Shown piece by piece: positions 1-6,768 of a stretch of 32,806 bases of DNA. This DNA comes from Bacillota bacterium (lineage in GTDB: Bacteria > Bacillota > Dethiobacteria > DTU022), in the NCBI GenBank assembly GCA_029782095.1, contig JAKOVL010000143.1:1-32806 (forward strand). The letters run 5' to 3'. Position 1 is the first letter of the stretch, and every line of letters starts with the position of its first letter. The notes under the pieces are model-generated. The model was not told the origin of the DNA. It did not search any database and saw only the letters and a program-made list of their open reading frames with translations. The position numbers were made by a program, and so were the translations under genes.

Positions 1-152
1 AGGCCGGTGGCCTCGGTAACAATAATCTCGACCAGGTCGTTTTCTGTAGCGCCGAACAATGCATAGGTCAAAGCGGAAAGAATGACGGTTATGGAATAAA
101 GAAAGCCGGTAATCACTTTTAGCCAGGTCTTGATGTCGGACCACATACTCAT
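1..152 (-). CDS. Small membrane protein, N-terminal part (runs off window)
   Basis: An ATG at 150-152 on the minus strand follows a good ribosome binding site (AGGAGG at about 158-163), and the frame stays open for 50 codons to the window edge. The protein begins MSMWSDIKTWLKVI and has one clear hydrophobic stretch at about residues 10-33, followed by acidic residues (ENDLVEIIVTEATG). This fits a single-pass or short membrane protein with a cytoplasmic N-terminus. I do not recognise the family. The C-terminus lies outside the window, so total length is unknown. The DNA upstream (153 onward) is repeat-rich and gives no further context. Confidence 0.6.
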   Translation of the reverse strand, partial: MSMWSDIKTWLKVITGFLYSITVILSALTYALFGATENDLVEIIVTEATG

Positions 153-379
153 AACATTCCTCCTAGATGCCGGTTTTAAATAAAATATGCCCATGGACAA
201 AAATTATTGATAATTCAAAATTCGCCCCCGAGTCAAATATTCCTGCAGGGCGAACTAAATAAACAATTCACAAGATCTGTTGGGACAAAGAACCGGATTT
301 GTCTCCATCGCTCGAGGCCGGGCCGGCGAGGAGGATCGTTTGCGAGTGCTCGATTCCGATCGGTGCCGGGATCCGGCAG

Positions 380-497
380 TTCCCTCCCCCCTGGTGGGGG
401 AGGGGGATCCGGAACCTTGCCATTCCCTCCGTTCACGGGGCCGGTGCGGTGACGGCAGTTCCCTCTCCCCTGGTGGGAGAGGGTTAGGGAGAGGGGG
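380..497 (+). repeat. REP-like palindromic repeat, two copies in direct orientation
   Basis: Copies lie at 380-406 and 459-497. Each starts TTCCCTC, forms a GC hairpin (pyrimidine C-run arm, CTGGT-type loop, purine G-run arm) and, in the second copy, continues into a tail that reads TTAGGGAGAGGGGG. The upstream flank of the second copy (GGTGCGGTGACGGCAG) is also conserved at 722-733 and, inverted, at 6194-6216, so the repeat unit is longer than the hairpin. Confidence 0.75.
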
Positions 498-668
498 CTT
501 TTTAGAAGTAAGAGGTTGGAAGTTGGATGTTAGATTATATATTCCTTTTTTTGGAGCTATTCTTTCCATAGTTATCGGTGCCGATTAAAATTTCTTCTGC
601 ATTTTGGGCTCTAACTTTCTTTATACCGCAAAATACCTGCTTTTACGCCTCTCCTTTCACCTGCCGCA

Positions 669-752
669 CGCCCCCCCACCCCGGGGAACCTTGGCATTAC
701 CTGTATTCCCGGGGTCTGGTGTGATAACGGCAGTTCCCTCTCCCCCGGCGGG
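669..752 (+). repeat. Decayed REP-like copy
   Basis: The flank GGAACCTTGGCATTACC...CGGGGTCTGGTGTGATAACGGCAG matches the flank of the copy at 459-497. It is followed by TTCCCTCTCCCCCGGCGGG at 734-752, where the hairpin right arm and G-run tail are lost. It looks like a truncated or diverged repeat. Confidence 0.55.
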
Positions 753-810
753 CTGAACCTGGCACATACTTGACACCGGGAAGAGAAGAAAAAAGAATGA
801 TCACGCGCTG

Positions 811-936
811 AAAGTCCCCCTTTGGAAAAGGGGGATTTAGGGGGATTTTTAGTATATGTTATTGTTAAAATACGATGTATATTATAGCTGCCAACCCTGG
901 GTGTGTACTGATTAAATCCCCCTGCCCCCTTGCAAA
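811..936. repeat. Second palindromic repeat family, inverted pair
   Basis: At 814-849 a palindrome (TCCCCCTTTGG / AAAAGGGGGA) is followed by TTTAGGGGGATTTTT. At about 911-937 a related copy appears in the opposite sense (ATTAAATCCCCCTGCCCCCTT). The layout, a hairpin followed by a G-run tail and pairing in inverted orientation, copies that of the main REP family here although the sequence differs. The same type of AAATCCCCC repeat is common in many bacterial genomes. Confidence 0.6.
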
Positions 937-1069
937 GGAAAAAATTAGTGGAAAATAGTGAAGTGAGTTCCATAAAATGACAACAAAATATGGAACAACA
1001 CCTGCGGTCTCAAGCGTGGGAAAGACTAGCCCACCGGGGGAGAGCTCCTGCCCCTTGCTTCAGGCTGTA

Positions 1070-2002
1070 CTACTGCTGCCGCCGCCGGCTGCGCGGCGGC
1101 AGCCCGGGTAGTTTATTTTTCAACGCCTCAATAAAAGACTGCTCCAGCCGGAGCGGCGGCAGATCAGGATCGGGAAGGTGGCGGTAGCCCGAAGAGCCTT
1201 CTTTGCCGCGCAGCGGCACCGCCACTTTGCGCACCTCGTCCCAGCAACAGATCCGCTGGACCATTTTCCCGCCCCGCTCCATAATCTCCGCCTGGCGCCG
1301 CGCTTCGTAATTCAGGGCCAGCTCCACGGCGCGAAAAGAATTCATGTTTTTTACCGCGGTCTTCACCCCTTTTTCCCTGCATCCGGGCTGCTTCAGGCTG
1401 ATATTGGCATCACAGCGCAGGGAGCCCTGCTCCATTTTCACGTCGGACACTCCCGTATGCCGCAGCAGGGAACACAGCGCCTCCAGAAAAAGCCGCGCTT
1501 CTTCTCCGGAGCGCAGCTCCGGCGCAGTTACAATCCCCAGCAAAGGGATGCCGGCGCGGTTGTAATCAACCAGGAAATAAGTAGAGTTCATGATCGGATC
1601 GCCGGCATGAATCAGCCTGCCCGCCTCTTCTTCCAGGTGCAGCCGCTCCAGGCCGATGCGACGCGCTCCATCCGGAAAATCAACCTCCAGGCTGCCTCCC
1701 AGCGCCAGGGGGCGGTCATACTGGGAAACCCGGTAAGCCTTGGGCAGGTCGGGGCGATAATAGTTTTTACGATCAAAGCAGCACTCCTCCTGCACGCTGC
1801 TGTCCAAGGCCAGGGCCGCCGTGAGGGCCAGCTCCACTGCCCGCCGGTTTAATACCGGCAGGGCGCCGGGCAGCCCCAGGCAGACGGGGCAGCAGTTGCT
1901 ATTGGGCTCTGCACCGAAGGCGGTGCTGCAGCCGCAGAAAAGCTTGGAGCGGGTGGACAGCACCACGTGAATTTCCAAGTTGATCACAGTCTCAAATTCC
2001 AT
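1070..2002 (-). CDS. gatB: Aspartyl/glutamyl-tRNA amidotransferase subunit B, C-terminally truncated
   Basis: GatB is the kinase/transamidase subunit of GatCAB, which converts Glu-tRNA(Gln) or Asp-tRNA(Asn) to the amide. The start MEFETVINLEIHV lines up with bacterial GatB, including Glu10 and His12 of the ATP/Mg site. Zinc-type cysteines are present (Cys23, Cys25, Cys38, Cys41), with HLEEEAG at 122-128, GVSDVKMEQGSLRCDANIS and YRHLPDPDL. At 310 residues it is far shorter than the usual 470-480. Homology ends at LPGLPP, exactly where the helical and YqeY-like tail domains, needed for tRNA recognition, should begin. None of the three forward frames past the stop restores a GatB tail. Several normally conserved positions differ (Gly8 to Asn, ETRRWDE-type motif changed to RICCWDE). 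It overlaps the end of gatA by 19 bases. It may be a decaying second copy or a functional short form. Confidence 0.85.
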   Translation of the reverse strand: MEFETVINLEIHVVLSTRSKLFCGCSTAFGAEPNSNCCPVCLGLPGALPVLNRRAVELALTAALALDSSVQEECCFDRKNYYRPDLPKAYRVSQYDRPLALGGSLEVDFPDGARRIGLERLHLEEEAGRLIHAGDPIMNSTYFLVDYNRAGIPLLGIVTAPELRSGEEARLFLEALCSLLRHTGVSDVKMEQGSLRCDANISLKQPGCREKGVKTAVKNMNSFRAVELALNYEARRQAEIMERGGKMVQRICCWDEVRKVAVPLRGKEGSSGYRHLPDPDLPPLRLEQSFIEALKNKLPGLPPRSRRRQQ

Positions 2003-3483
2003 TCCAGGCAGCCTCCTTCCAGGGGCAGGTCCAAGGGAGGGCAGGCCGGGGCGTCTCCCCGCGCCTCTTCCAGGGCGTGGGCCGCCCGGAAAAGCAGCCC
2101 TTCCTGCAGGGGCGGAGCGGTCAACTGCACCCCCACGGGCAGGCCGCAGGAATGCAAGCCGCCGGGCACCGATATGGAGGGCAGGCCGGCCAGGGCGTCG
2201 CTTAAGGTGCAGGTGTCGCCGAGGTACATCTGCAGCGGATCCTTTTTCTCTCCAATTTTATATGCCGGGGCGGACGTGGTTGCCCCCATGAGCAGGTCAA
2301 AATCTTTAAAGGCGCTGGCGAAGTCGCGGCGGAGCAGGGTGCGCACCTTCAGCGCCTGCTGGTATAAAGCGTCGCAGCTGCCGGCGCCCAGGGCGTAGGT
2401 GCCGATCATCATGCGCCGCTTCACCTCGGGACCGAAACCCTCGCCGCGGGTGCGGCTGAACATGTCTGCAATATTTTCGCCACCGACTCGCAGGCCGTAG
2501 CGCACCCCGTCGAAGCGTGCCAGGTTGGAGCTGGCTTCGGCGGAGCTGATCAAGCAGTAGGCGGCCAGGGCATAGCCGGAATGGGGCAGCGACACTTCAC
2601 CCACCGAAGCGCCGCGCTCTTTAAGCAGGTTCACCGCATTTTCCACCGCGGCATTTATTTCTGGGTCAAAGCCTGCGCCATAGTTTTCGGCGATCACTCC
2701 GACGCGCAGCCCCTTTAAACTATCTTCCAGCGAGGCGGCGTAATGGGGCGCCTCCTGGGGCAGCGAGGTAGAATCAAGAGGATCGTGGCCGGCAATAAGG
2801 CCTAAGAGCAACGCCCCTTCGGCTGCGGTTAAAGTTAAAGTGCCGATCTGGTCCAGGGAAGAAGCGTAGGCGATGAGGCCGAAGCGTGAAACCCGGCCGT
2901 AAGTGGGCCTGATGCCGGTAAGGCCACAGAAGGCCGCGGGCTGGCGCACCGAACCGCCAGTGTCGGATCCCAGGGCCAGCGGCGCCATCCTCGCAGCCAC
3001 GGCGGCGGCGGAGCCGCCGCTGGAACCCCCGGGCACCCTTTCCAGGTTCCAGGGGTTGCGCGTGGGAAAGAAGGCAGAGTACTCCGTGGATGAGCCCATG
3101 GAAAACTCATCCATGTTGGTTTTGCCTAAAATGGGCAGGCCGGCTTTCTTCAGCTTTGCCACCACGGTGGCATCATAGGGTGGAATAAAATTTTCCAGAA
3201 CGCGGGAGGAGCAGGTGGTGCGCAGCCCGGCAGTGCAGATGCAGTCTTTCAACGCCACAGGCACTCCGGCAAGGGGGTGCAGCGCTTCTCCCCGGGCTCG
3301 CTTCAGGTCCACCGCGCGAGCTTCCTGCAGCGCCTCGGCAGGTGTGAGGGTGACAAAAGCTTTTATATATGGCTCCACCGCTGCGATGCGGTCAAGAAAA
3401 CTCTTTACCACCTCCATCGCGCTCACTTCCATGTTTTGCAGCAGGCGGCTTAAAGCTGCTGCCGTCAGTTCATACAACTTCAT
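1984..3483 (-). CDS. gatA: Aspartyl/glutamyl-tRNA amidotransferase subunit A (amidase)
   Basis: GatA hydrolyses glutamine and passes ammonia to GatB in the cytoplasmic GatCAB complex. The amidase signature is intact. With the ATG at 3481-3483 as start (499 residues, close to the normal 485), the Ser-cisSer-Lys triad falls at Lys79 (ALKDCICTAG), Ser154 (PGGSSGGSAA) and Ser178 (GSDTGGSVRQPA), the numbering known from S. aureus GatA. The C-terminal motifs YALGAG, KVRTL, YKIGEKKDPLQMYLGD and GLPSISVPGG are also present. A TTG one codon upstream is possible, but the ATG sits better behind AAGGGG. The gene lies between gatC (57-base gap) and gatB (overlap) in the order C-A-B. Small departures such as KDC for KDN and SDALAG for the usual NLAG segment hint at a somewhat diverged copy, but the catalytic residues look functional. 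Confidence 0.95.
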   Translation of the reverse strand: MKLYELTAAALSRLLQNMEVSAMEVVKSFLDRIAAVEPYIKAFVTLTPAEALQEARAVDLKRARGEALHPLAGVPVALKDCICTAGLRTTCSSRVLENFIPPYDATVVAKLKKAGLPILGKTNMDEFSMGSSTEYSAFFPTRNPWNLERVPGGSSGGSAAAVAARMAPLALGSDTGGSVRQPAAFCGLTGIRPTYGRVSRFGLIAYASSLDQIGTLTLTAAEGALLLGLIAGHDPLDSTSLPQEAPHYAASLEDSLKGLRVGVIAENYGAGFDPEINAAVENAVNLLKERGASVGEVSLPHSGYALAAYCLISSAEASSNLARFDGVRYGLRVGGENIADMFSRTRGEGFGPEVKRRMMIGTYALGAGSCDALYQQALKVRTLLRRDFASAFKDFDLLMGATTSAPAYKIGEKKDPLQMYLGDTCTLSDALAGLPSISVPGGLHSCGLPVGVQLTAPPLQEGLLFRAAHALEEARGDAPACPPLDLPLEGGCLEWNLRL

Positions 3484-3543
3484 CAAGCCAGCCCCTTCCT
3501 AAATCTCTCCAGGTTCAATCGTTCAATCCCCTCCGGGTAGCCT

Positions 3544-3852
3544 TTAACACCCATTATTTTCTGCCCCGGTGAAGCGCGGCACGCGGAAATAGCTTCCCTC
3601 CCGCTGCGGCGCGTTCTGCAGGGCTCGCACCGGGGGCAAGGATTTTTGCACCAGATCCTCCCGGAAGGGAACCGGCAGCTCCACGACATGGGCAGTCGGC
3701 TCCACCCCGGAGGCATCCACCTCCTGGAGCCGCCGCATCGTTTCCAAAATAGCTCCCAGCTGTTCGGCCATAACCTTTTTCTCCGCCTCGCTCAAGTGCA
3801 GCCGGGCCAGGCGGGCCACCTTATCAACCTCTTTGCTGAAATCAAGCGCCAT
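3544..3852 (-). CDS. gatC: Aspartyl/glutamyl-tRNA amidotransferase subunit C
   Basis: GatC is the small subunit that wraps around GatA and stabilises the GatCAB complex. The 102-residue product has the family length and pattern: VDKVARLARLHLSEAEK near the N-terminus, QLGAILETMRRLQEVDASGVEPTAHV in the middle and a C-terminal motif (REGSYFRVPRFTGA) close to the usual DGFFKVPKVL segment. The ATG at 3850-3852 follows GGGAG at a somewhat long spacing. It is the first gene of the gatCAB operon. Confidence 0.93.
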   Translation of the reverse strand: MALDFSKEVDKVARLARLHLSEAEKKVMAEQLGAILETMRRLQEVDASGVEPTAHVVELPVPFREDLVQKSLPPVRALQNAPQREGSYFRVPRFTGAENNGC

Positions 3853-4272
3853 CTGCTCTGGTCTCCCGCTAATTTATGCAAATCCAACCTTTAACCGGGT
3901 TATGATTGTTCTAAGCCGGCTCCATGGAAGGCCGGCTTTTCAATTAATGAAAAGCCGCATCAAAACACGGGTCCGGTGCGGCAACGGGAACAGCCTTTCA
4001 TGACTATTTTTGGCCACAGAAATTTTTTAATCCGTCATCGGCAGGTCGTGAAAAAATAGCGCCCCTGGGGCCGGGCCATACCGGGCCGGCCCCAGGCCAG
4101 AGGATTTGTATACATTTTTTAAGCCTTCTTTTGCATAAAAAACAGTAAGCCCAGGAGAGGGTGCCGGATAAAAGGCTAAAATATGACCCTGCACCAAAAT
4201 CTGTACTGAGAAGGAATTCTATTTCTATTGGAGAATATGTCACAATTGAGTGAAAACGGGGAGGAATCATTG
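3853..4272. other. Divergent intergenic region with hairpins and a solo repeat flank
   Basis: This separates gatC (minus) from the Ntn-hydrolase gene (plus). It holds a hairpin at about 3913-3938 (AGCCGGC / GCCGGCT, ending in TTTTC), a GC-rich perfect 11-bp stem at 4064-4074 / 4086-4096, and a solo copy of the REP flank (GGGTCCGGTGCGGCAACGGG at about 3968-3987) without the C/G-run hairpin. No gene or convincing sigma-A promoter was found, although both neighbouring genes need promoters here. Confidence 0.5.
4064..4096. other. Perfect 11-bp GC-rich hairpin in the leader of the Ntn-hydrolase gene
   Basis: CCTGGGGCCGG at 4064-4074 pairs exactly with CCGGCCCCAGG at 4086-4096 across an 11-base loop. 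No U-tract follows directly on the plus strand. On the minus strand a T6 run follows about six bases after the stem, but there is no upstream minus-strand gene to terminate. The role is unknown; it could be a leader structure of the gene starting at 4273. Confidence 0.45.
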
Positions 4273-5985
4273 ATGGAGAACAAAATTCGTGTAATCAAGG
4301 TAGAGGGGGATCCCTACCAGCGCTCCATGCAGTTCGCCCGGGCACTGGGAAATGAAGCTTTATCAGGCAGTTTGGATTTCTACCGGCGCTTCTGGGATAT
4401 TCAGACCGCACAGATGCTGCCGGGCCTGCCGCGATGGGTGCGCCGTTTTCTGACCGGGGTGATTAACGCTTTGATTGTAAATCCGGCCGCCCGGGACAGC
4501 AGGCTGGAGCAAAGAGATCGGGAGATGCTGCGCGGCTATGCCGAGGGTCTGGGCAGCTCCGTGAGCTATACCGCTTTAAAGAAGGCTGCCGCTGTGCCTG
4601 ACTCTTACAACTATTGCCTCGGCTGGCTTTTCGGCATGCGCAAAGCCAAACTGCCGCTGCCCCCGGCCCTCACCCGCATTAATAGTCCGGGCTTCGCCGG
4701 GTGTTCATCCATGATCGCCTGGGGTGATGCCACCGCAGATGGCGGGCTAATCTTCGGCCGCAACCTCGACTTTTTCACCGGGGATAAATGGATTGAGCGG
4801 ACAGTGCTCCTGGTGGCCGAACCGGGGCCGGGTGAGATCCCCTTCGCCTCCGTAACCACCGCCGGTGTTCCCATCGAGGGCATCACCGCCCTCAACGCCG
4901 CAGGCCTGGCTGTGGGAGTGCACCAGAATTTTAGCACCGCCGTCAGCACCCGCGGCCGCAGCATCATCTCCATCACCAACGAGGTGGCGGCCCGGGCCAA
5001 AACCATTGGCCAGGCCGTCGATATCGTCCGCAAAAAGCTGCCTGTTTCCGGCTGGACGGTGATCGTAGGCAGCGCCGCAGAAAAAAGCGCTGTGCTTATC
5101 GAGACCAATGCCCGCCGGGCAGAGGTTGTCTACCCGGAAGCGGGAAAAAGCTATACCTGCTACGCCAACTGCTACCTCAGTCCCTCCCTGCAGGAGCATG
5201 AATACGTTCCCGGCTACGCCGCCCATGAGCATAACCATGCCCGCCTGCTGCGGATGAGGCAGCTTTTGGAAGAGCACGCCGGCAGCATCGACGCGGCCAA
5301 AATGGCGGTGCTGCTGGGCGATCATTTTGACCCTGTGGCCGAGCAGGAGCGGCCTTTGGGCAATACCATATCAGCGGTGCACAATGTCACCAGCGCAGTG
5401 CTCGAGGCCGACCGGCAGCGCATCTGGATCGCGCGCGGCCCGGCCCCGGCCAATACTACAGCATCCTACGCCGGCTTTGATCTGGACGCCATTCGCCGCG
5501 GCGAGGAGGGCAACCTGGGGGACATCCCCGGAAACCCCTATTATCACCACCCCGGTTATCCAGCGCTGCGCCAGTACGCCCTGGCCTACCAGGCCTTTGC
5601 CGATTTGGATACAGCCCGGGTGATAGAGCACCTGCAGCAGGCCTGCGCCCTGGACCCGGGAGAGCCGATCTATGCCTTTATGCTGGGGCTGTTTTACCTG
5701 AAAGCGGAGCGGACGGAAGAGGCCCTGGCCAGGTTCAGGCAGGCCGACCAGCCCTGCAACAGCGCTTTTCGCAGCGCCCTGGCCCGCCTGTGGCAGGCCC
5801 GCTGCTGCGACCTGCTGGGCCGGCGCCCGGAGGCGGAAAAGCTCTACCGCAGCGTGCTCGAAATAGCGCCGCCGGAATGCCAGCTGGACCTGGCAGCCCG
5901 GAAAGGCTTGAAAAAGCCCTACAAGGCCCGAGCAGTCAAAGGCATCGTTGCCGAATTCTTGATGGGAGAATCCCATGAATTGTAG
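4273..5985 (+). CDS. C45-family Ntn-hydrolase (acyltransferase-like) with C-terminal TPR-like repeats
   Basis: The protein resembles the acyl-CoA:6-aminopenicillanate acyltransferase / peptidase C45 group. These are N-terminal-nucleophile hydrolases that cleave themselves before a Cys and then hydrolyse or transfer amide-linked acyl groups; the substrate here is unknown. I chose the ATG at 4273 because GGGGAGG lies 8 bases upstream; an in-frame ATG at 4228 lacks this. In the 570-residue product the likely nucleophile is Cys144 (FAGCSSMIAWGD), followed by GGLIFGRNLDF, ITALNAAGLAVGVHQN and NTISAVHNVTSAVLEA, all typical of this fold. Residues from about 430 onward form helical, TPR-like repeats (ALAYQAFADLDTARVIEHLQQACALDPGEP, ARFRQA, KLYRSVLEIAP). 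There is no signal peptide, so a cytoplasmic location is likely. It stands alone on the plus strand and ends about 95 bases before a REP pair. Confidence 0.8.
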   Translation: MENKIRVIKVEGDPYQRSMQFARALGNEALSGSLDFYRRFWDIQTAQMLPGLPRWVRRFLTGVINALIVNPAARDSRLEQRDREMLRGYAEGLGSSVSYTALKKAAAVPDSYNYCLGWLFGMRKAKLPLPPALTRINSPGFAGCSSMIAWGDATADGGLIFGRNLDFFTGDKWIERTVLLVAEPGPGEIPFASVTTAGVPIEGITALNAAGLAVGVHQNFSTAVSTRGRSIISITNEVAARAKTIGQAVDIVRKKLPVSGWTVIVGSAAEKSAVLIETNARRAEVVYPEAGKSYTCYANCYLSPSLQEHEYVPGYAAHEHNHARLLRMRQLLEEHAGSIDAAKMAVLLGDHFDPVAEQERPLGNTISAVHNVTSAVLEADRQRIWIARGPAPANTTASYAGFDLDAIRRGEEGNLGDIPGNPYYHHPGYPALRQYALAYQAFADLDTARVIEHLQQACALDPGEPIYAFMLGLFYLKAERTEEALARFRQADQPCNSAFRSALARLWQARCCDLLGRRPEAEKLYRSVLEIAPPECQLDLAARKGLKKPYKARAVKGIVAEFLMGESHEL

Positions 5986-6080
5986 ATGGAGGGGCAGGAA
6001 ATAGAATACAGGAAACAGGAGATGCGGGGAAGCCGGCTTGGGGCGTTCTCAAGGAATATCAGAATGGTTGTTGACAATGC

Positions 6081-6230
6081 CCCCTCCCCCTGGTAGGGGA
6101 GGGCCGGGGTGGGGGGGCAGCTTTTCACGGCCATGCCAGGTCAGCAGGCTCCCTTCCCCCTCTCCCTAACCCTCTCCCGCTGGGGGAGAGGGAACTGCCG
6201 TTATCGCACCGGACCCCGGGAATACAAATA
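6081..6230. repeat. REP pair in inverted orientation (BIME-like)
   Basis: The left copy at 6081-6117 is a C-run/G-run hairpin with a GGGGAGGGCCGGGGTGGG tail. The right copy at 6155-6193 is the reverse orientation (CCCCCTCTCCCTAACCCTCTCCC then GGGGGAGAGGGAA). About 37 bases separate them, including CGGCCATGCCAGGTC, which recurs in the pair at 23241-23340. The right flank up to about 6230 (AACTGCCGTTATCGCACCGG) is the reverse of the flank at 722-733. The element ends 14 bases before the DUF2339 stop. Confidence 0.8.
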
Positions 6231-6243
6231 TTACTCAGCTTTT

Positions 6244-6768
6244 TTAGGCGCCGCTGTCGATGCGGCTGCGGTAGCGCTGGTACAGGTATGAAACAAGGAG
6301 CAGAATCAGCCCCACCGCCACCAGGGAAACGATGCGGTAAACCAGCTCCAGCGCGCTTAAGTCCAGTAGAAATACTTTCAGTATGGTCAGGCCGAACAGG
6401 CTGAAGGCGGAGTAGCGTAAAAACGGTATTCTCAAAATAAAGCCAGCTACGGCCAGGGCCACGGCGTAAACAGCCCAGAACAACGACAGGAAAAGCATGC
6501 GCATATTGTGGTAGTAAGAAAATTCTCCCGTGGCGGCGGCCAGGGCACCCCCGTAGTGCACGATTTCGATGCTCACGAAAATTAGGGCCAGCAGGCCGGC
6601 GGTAACGCCGAAGAGGCGAACTGGCTGGTGGGGATACTGCGGCAGCAGGGGTGCGTGGCGGTGGTAAAACCAGGCGCACAGCGCCAGGGCAGCGATGCAA
6701 AGCAGGGTCAGCGCAGCGGCGCTGTTCCAGAGGAAAACGTATTCTGCACATGGTAAGGCACCCACCAA
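6244..6768 (-). CDS. DUF2339 membrane protein, C-terminal fragment after frameshift
   Basis: This 174-residue frame continues the protein encoded upstream at 6708-8069, one base out of register, and contains about five more hydrophobic helices ending in LVAVGLILLLVSYLYQRYRSRIDSG. The two frames overlap by 61 bases. Joining them near the TTTT run at about 6737-6740 gives NTF followed by LWNSAAALTLL, a plausible continuous DUF2339 sequence, so one base appears to be missing from the T run. The internal ATG is probably not a real start. It is either half of a broken gene or half of an intact gene with an assembly error. Confidence 0.7.
   Translation of the reverse strand: MVGALPCAEYVFLWNSAAALTLLCIAALALCAWFYHRHAPLLPQYPHQPVRLFGVTAGLLALIFVSIEIVHYGGALAAATGEFSYYHNMRMLFLSLFWAVYAVALAVAGFILRIPFLRYSAFSLFGLTILKVFLLDLSALELVYRIVSLVAVGLILLLVSYLYQRYRSRIDSGA

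Larger units (their letters stand above)
153..1069. other. Gene-poor, repeat-rich intergenic stretch
   Basis: No convincing gene is seen in these 0.9 kb. Frames that stay open here run through G/C-run repeats in several directions and lack ribosome binding sites or recognisable protein sequence. The stretch holds two REP-like copies (380-497), a decayed copy (about 669-752), an inverted pair of a second repeat family (811-936) and a purine-rich degenerate stretch near 505-530. It lies just beyond the truncated 3' end of gatB, so it may mark a past rearrangement. Confidence 0.6.

Noticed and set aside
611-973. 120-residue minus-strand open frame in the first intergenic stretch
   Set aside because: It runs through two repeat families, lacks a ribosome site and has no protein-like pattern.
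1178-1852. 224-residue plus-strand open frame
   Set aside because: It is the complement of gatB, with no start signal or family match.
3913-3938. Terminator at the gatC / Ntn-hydrolase boundary
   Set aside because: The hairpin and TTTTC face the plus strand, where no gene lies upstream to be terminated.
6735-6742. Programmed -1 frameshift in the DUF2339 gene
   Set aside because: The T run does not form an X-XXY-YYZ site in the reading frame and no downstream stimulatory structure is evident; an indel explains it better.
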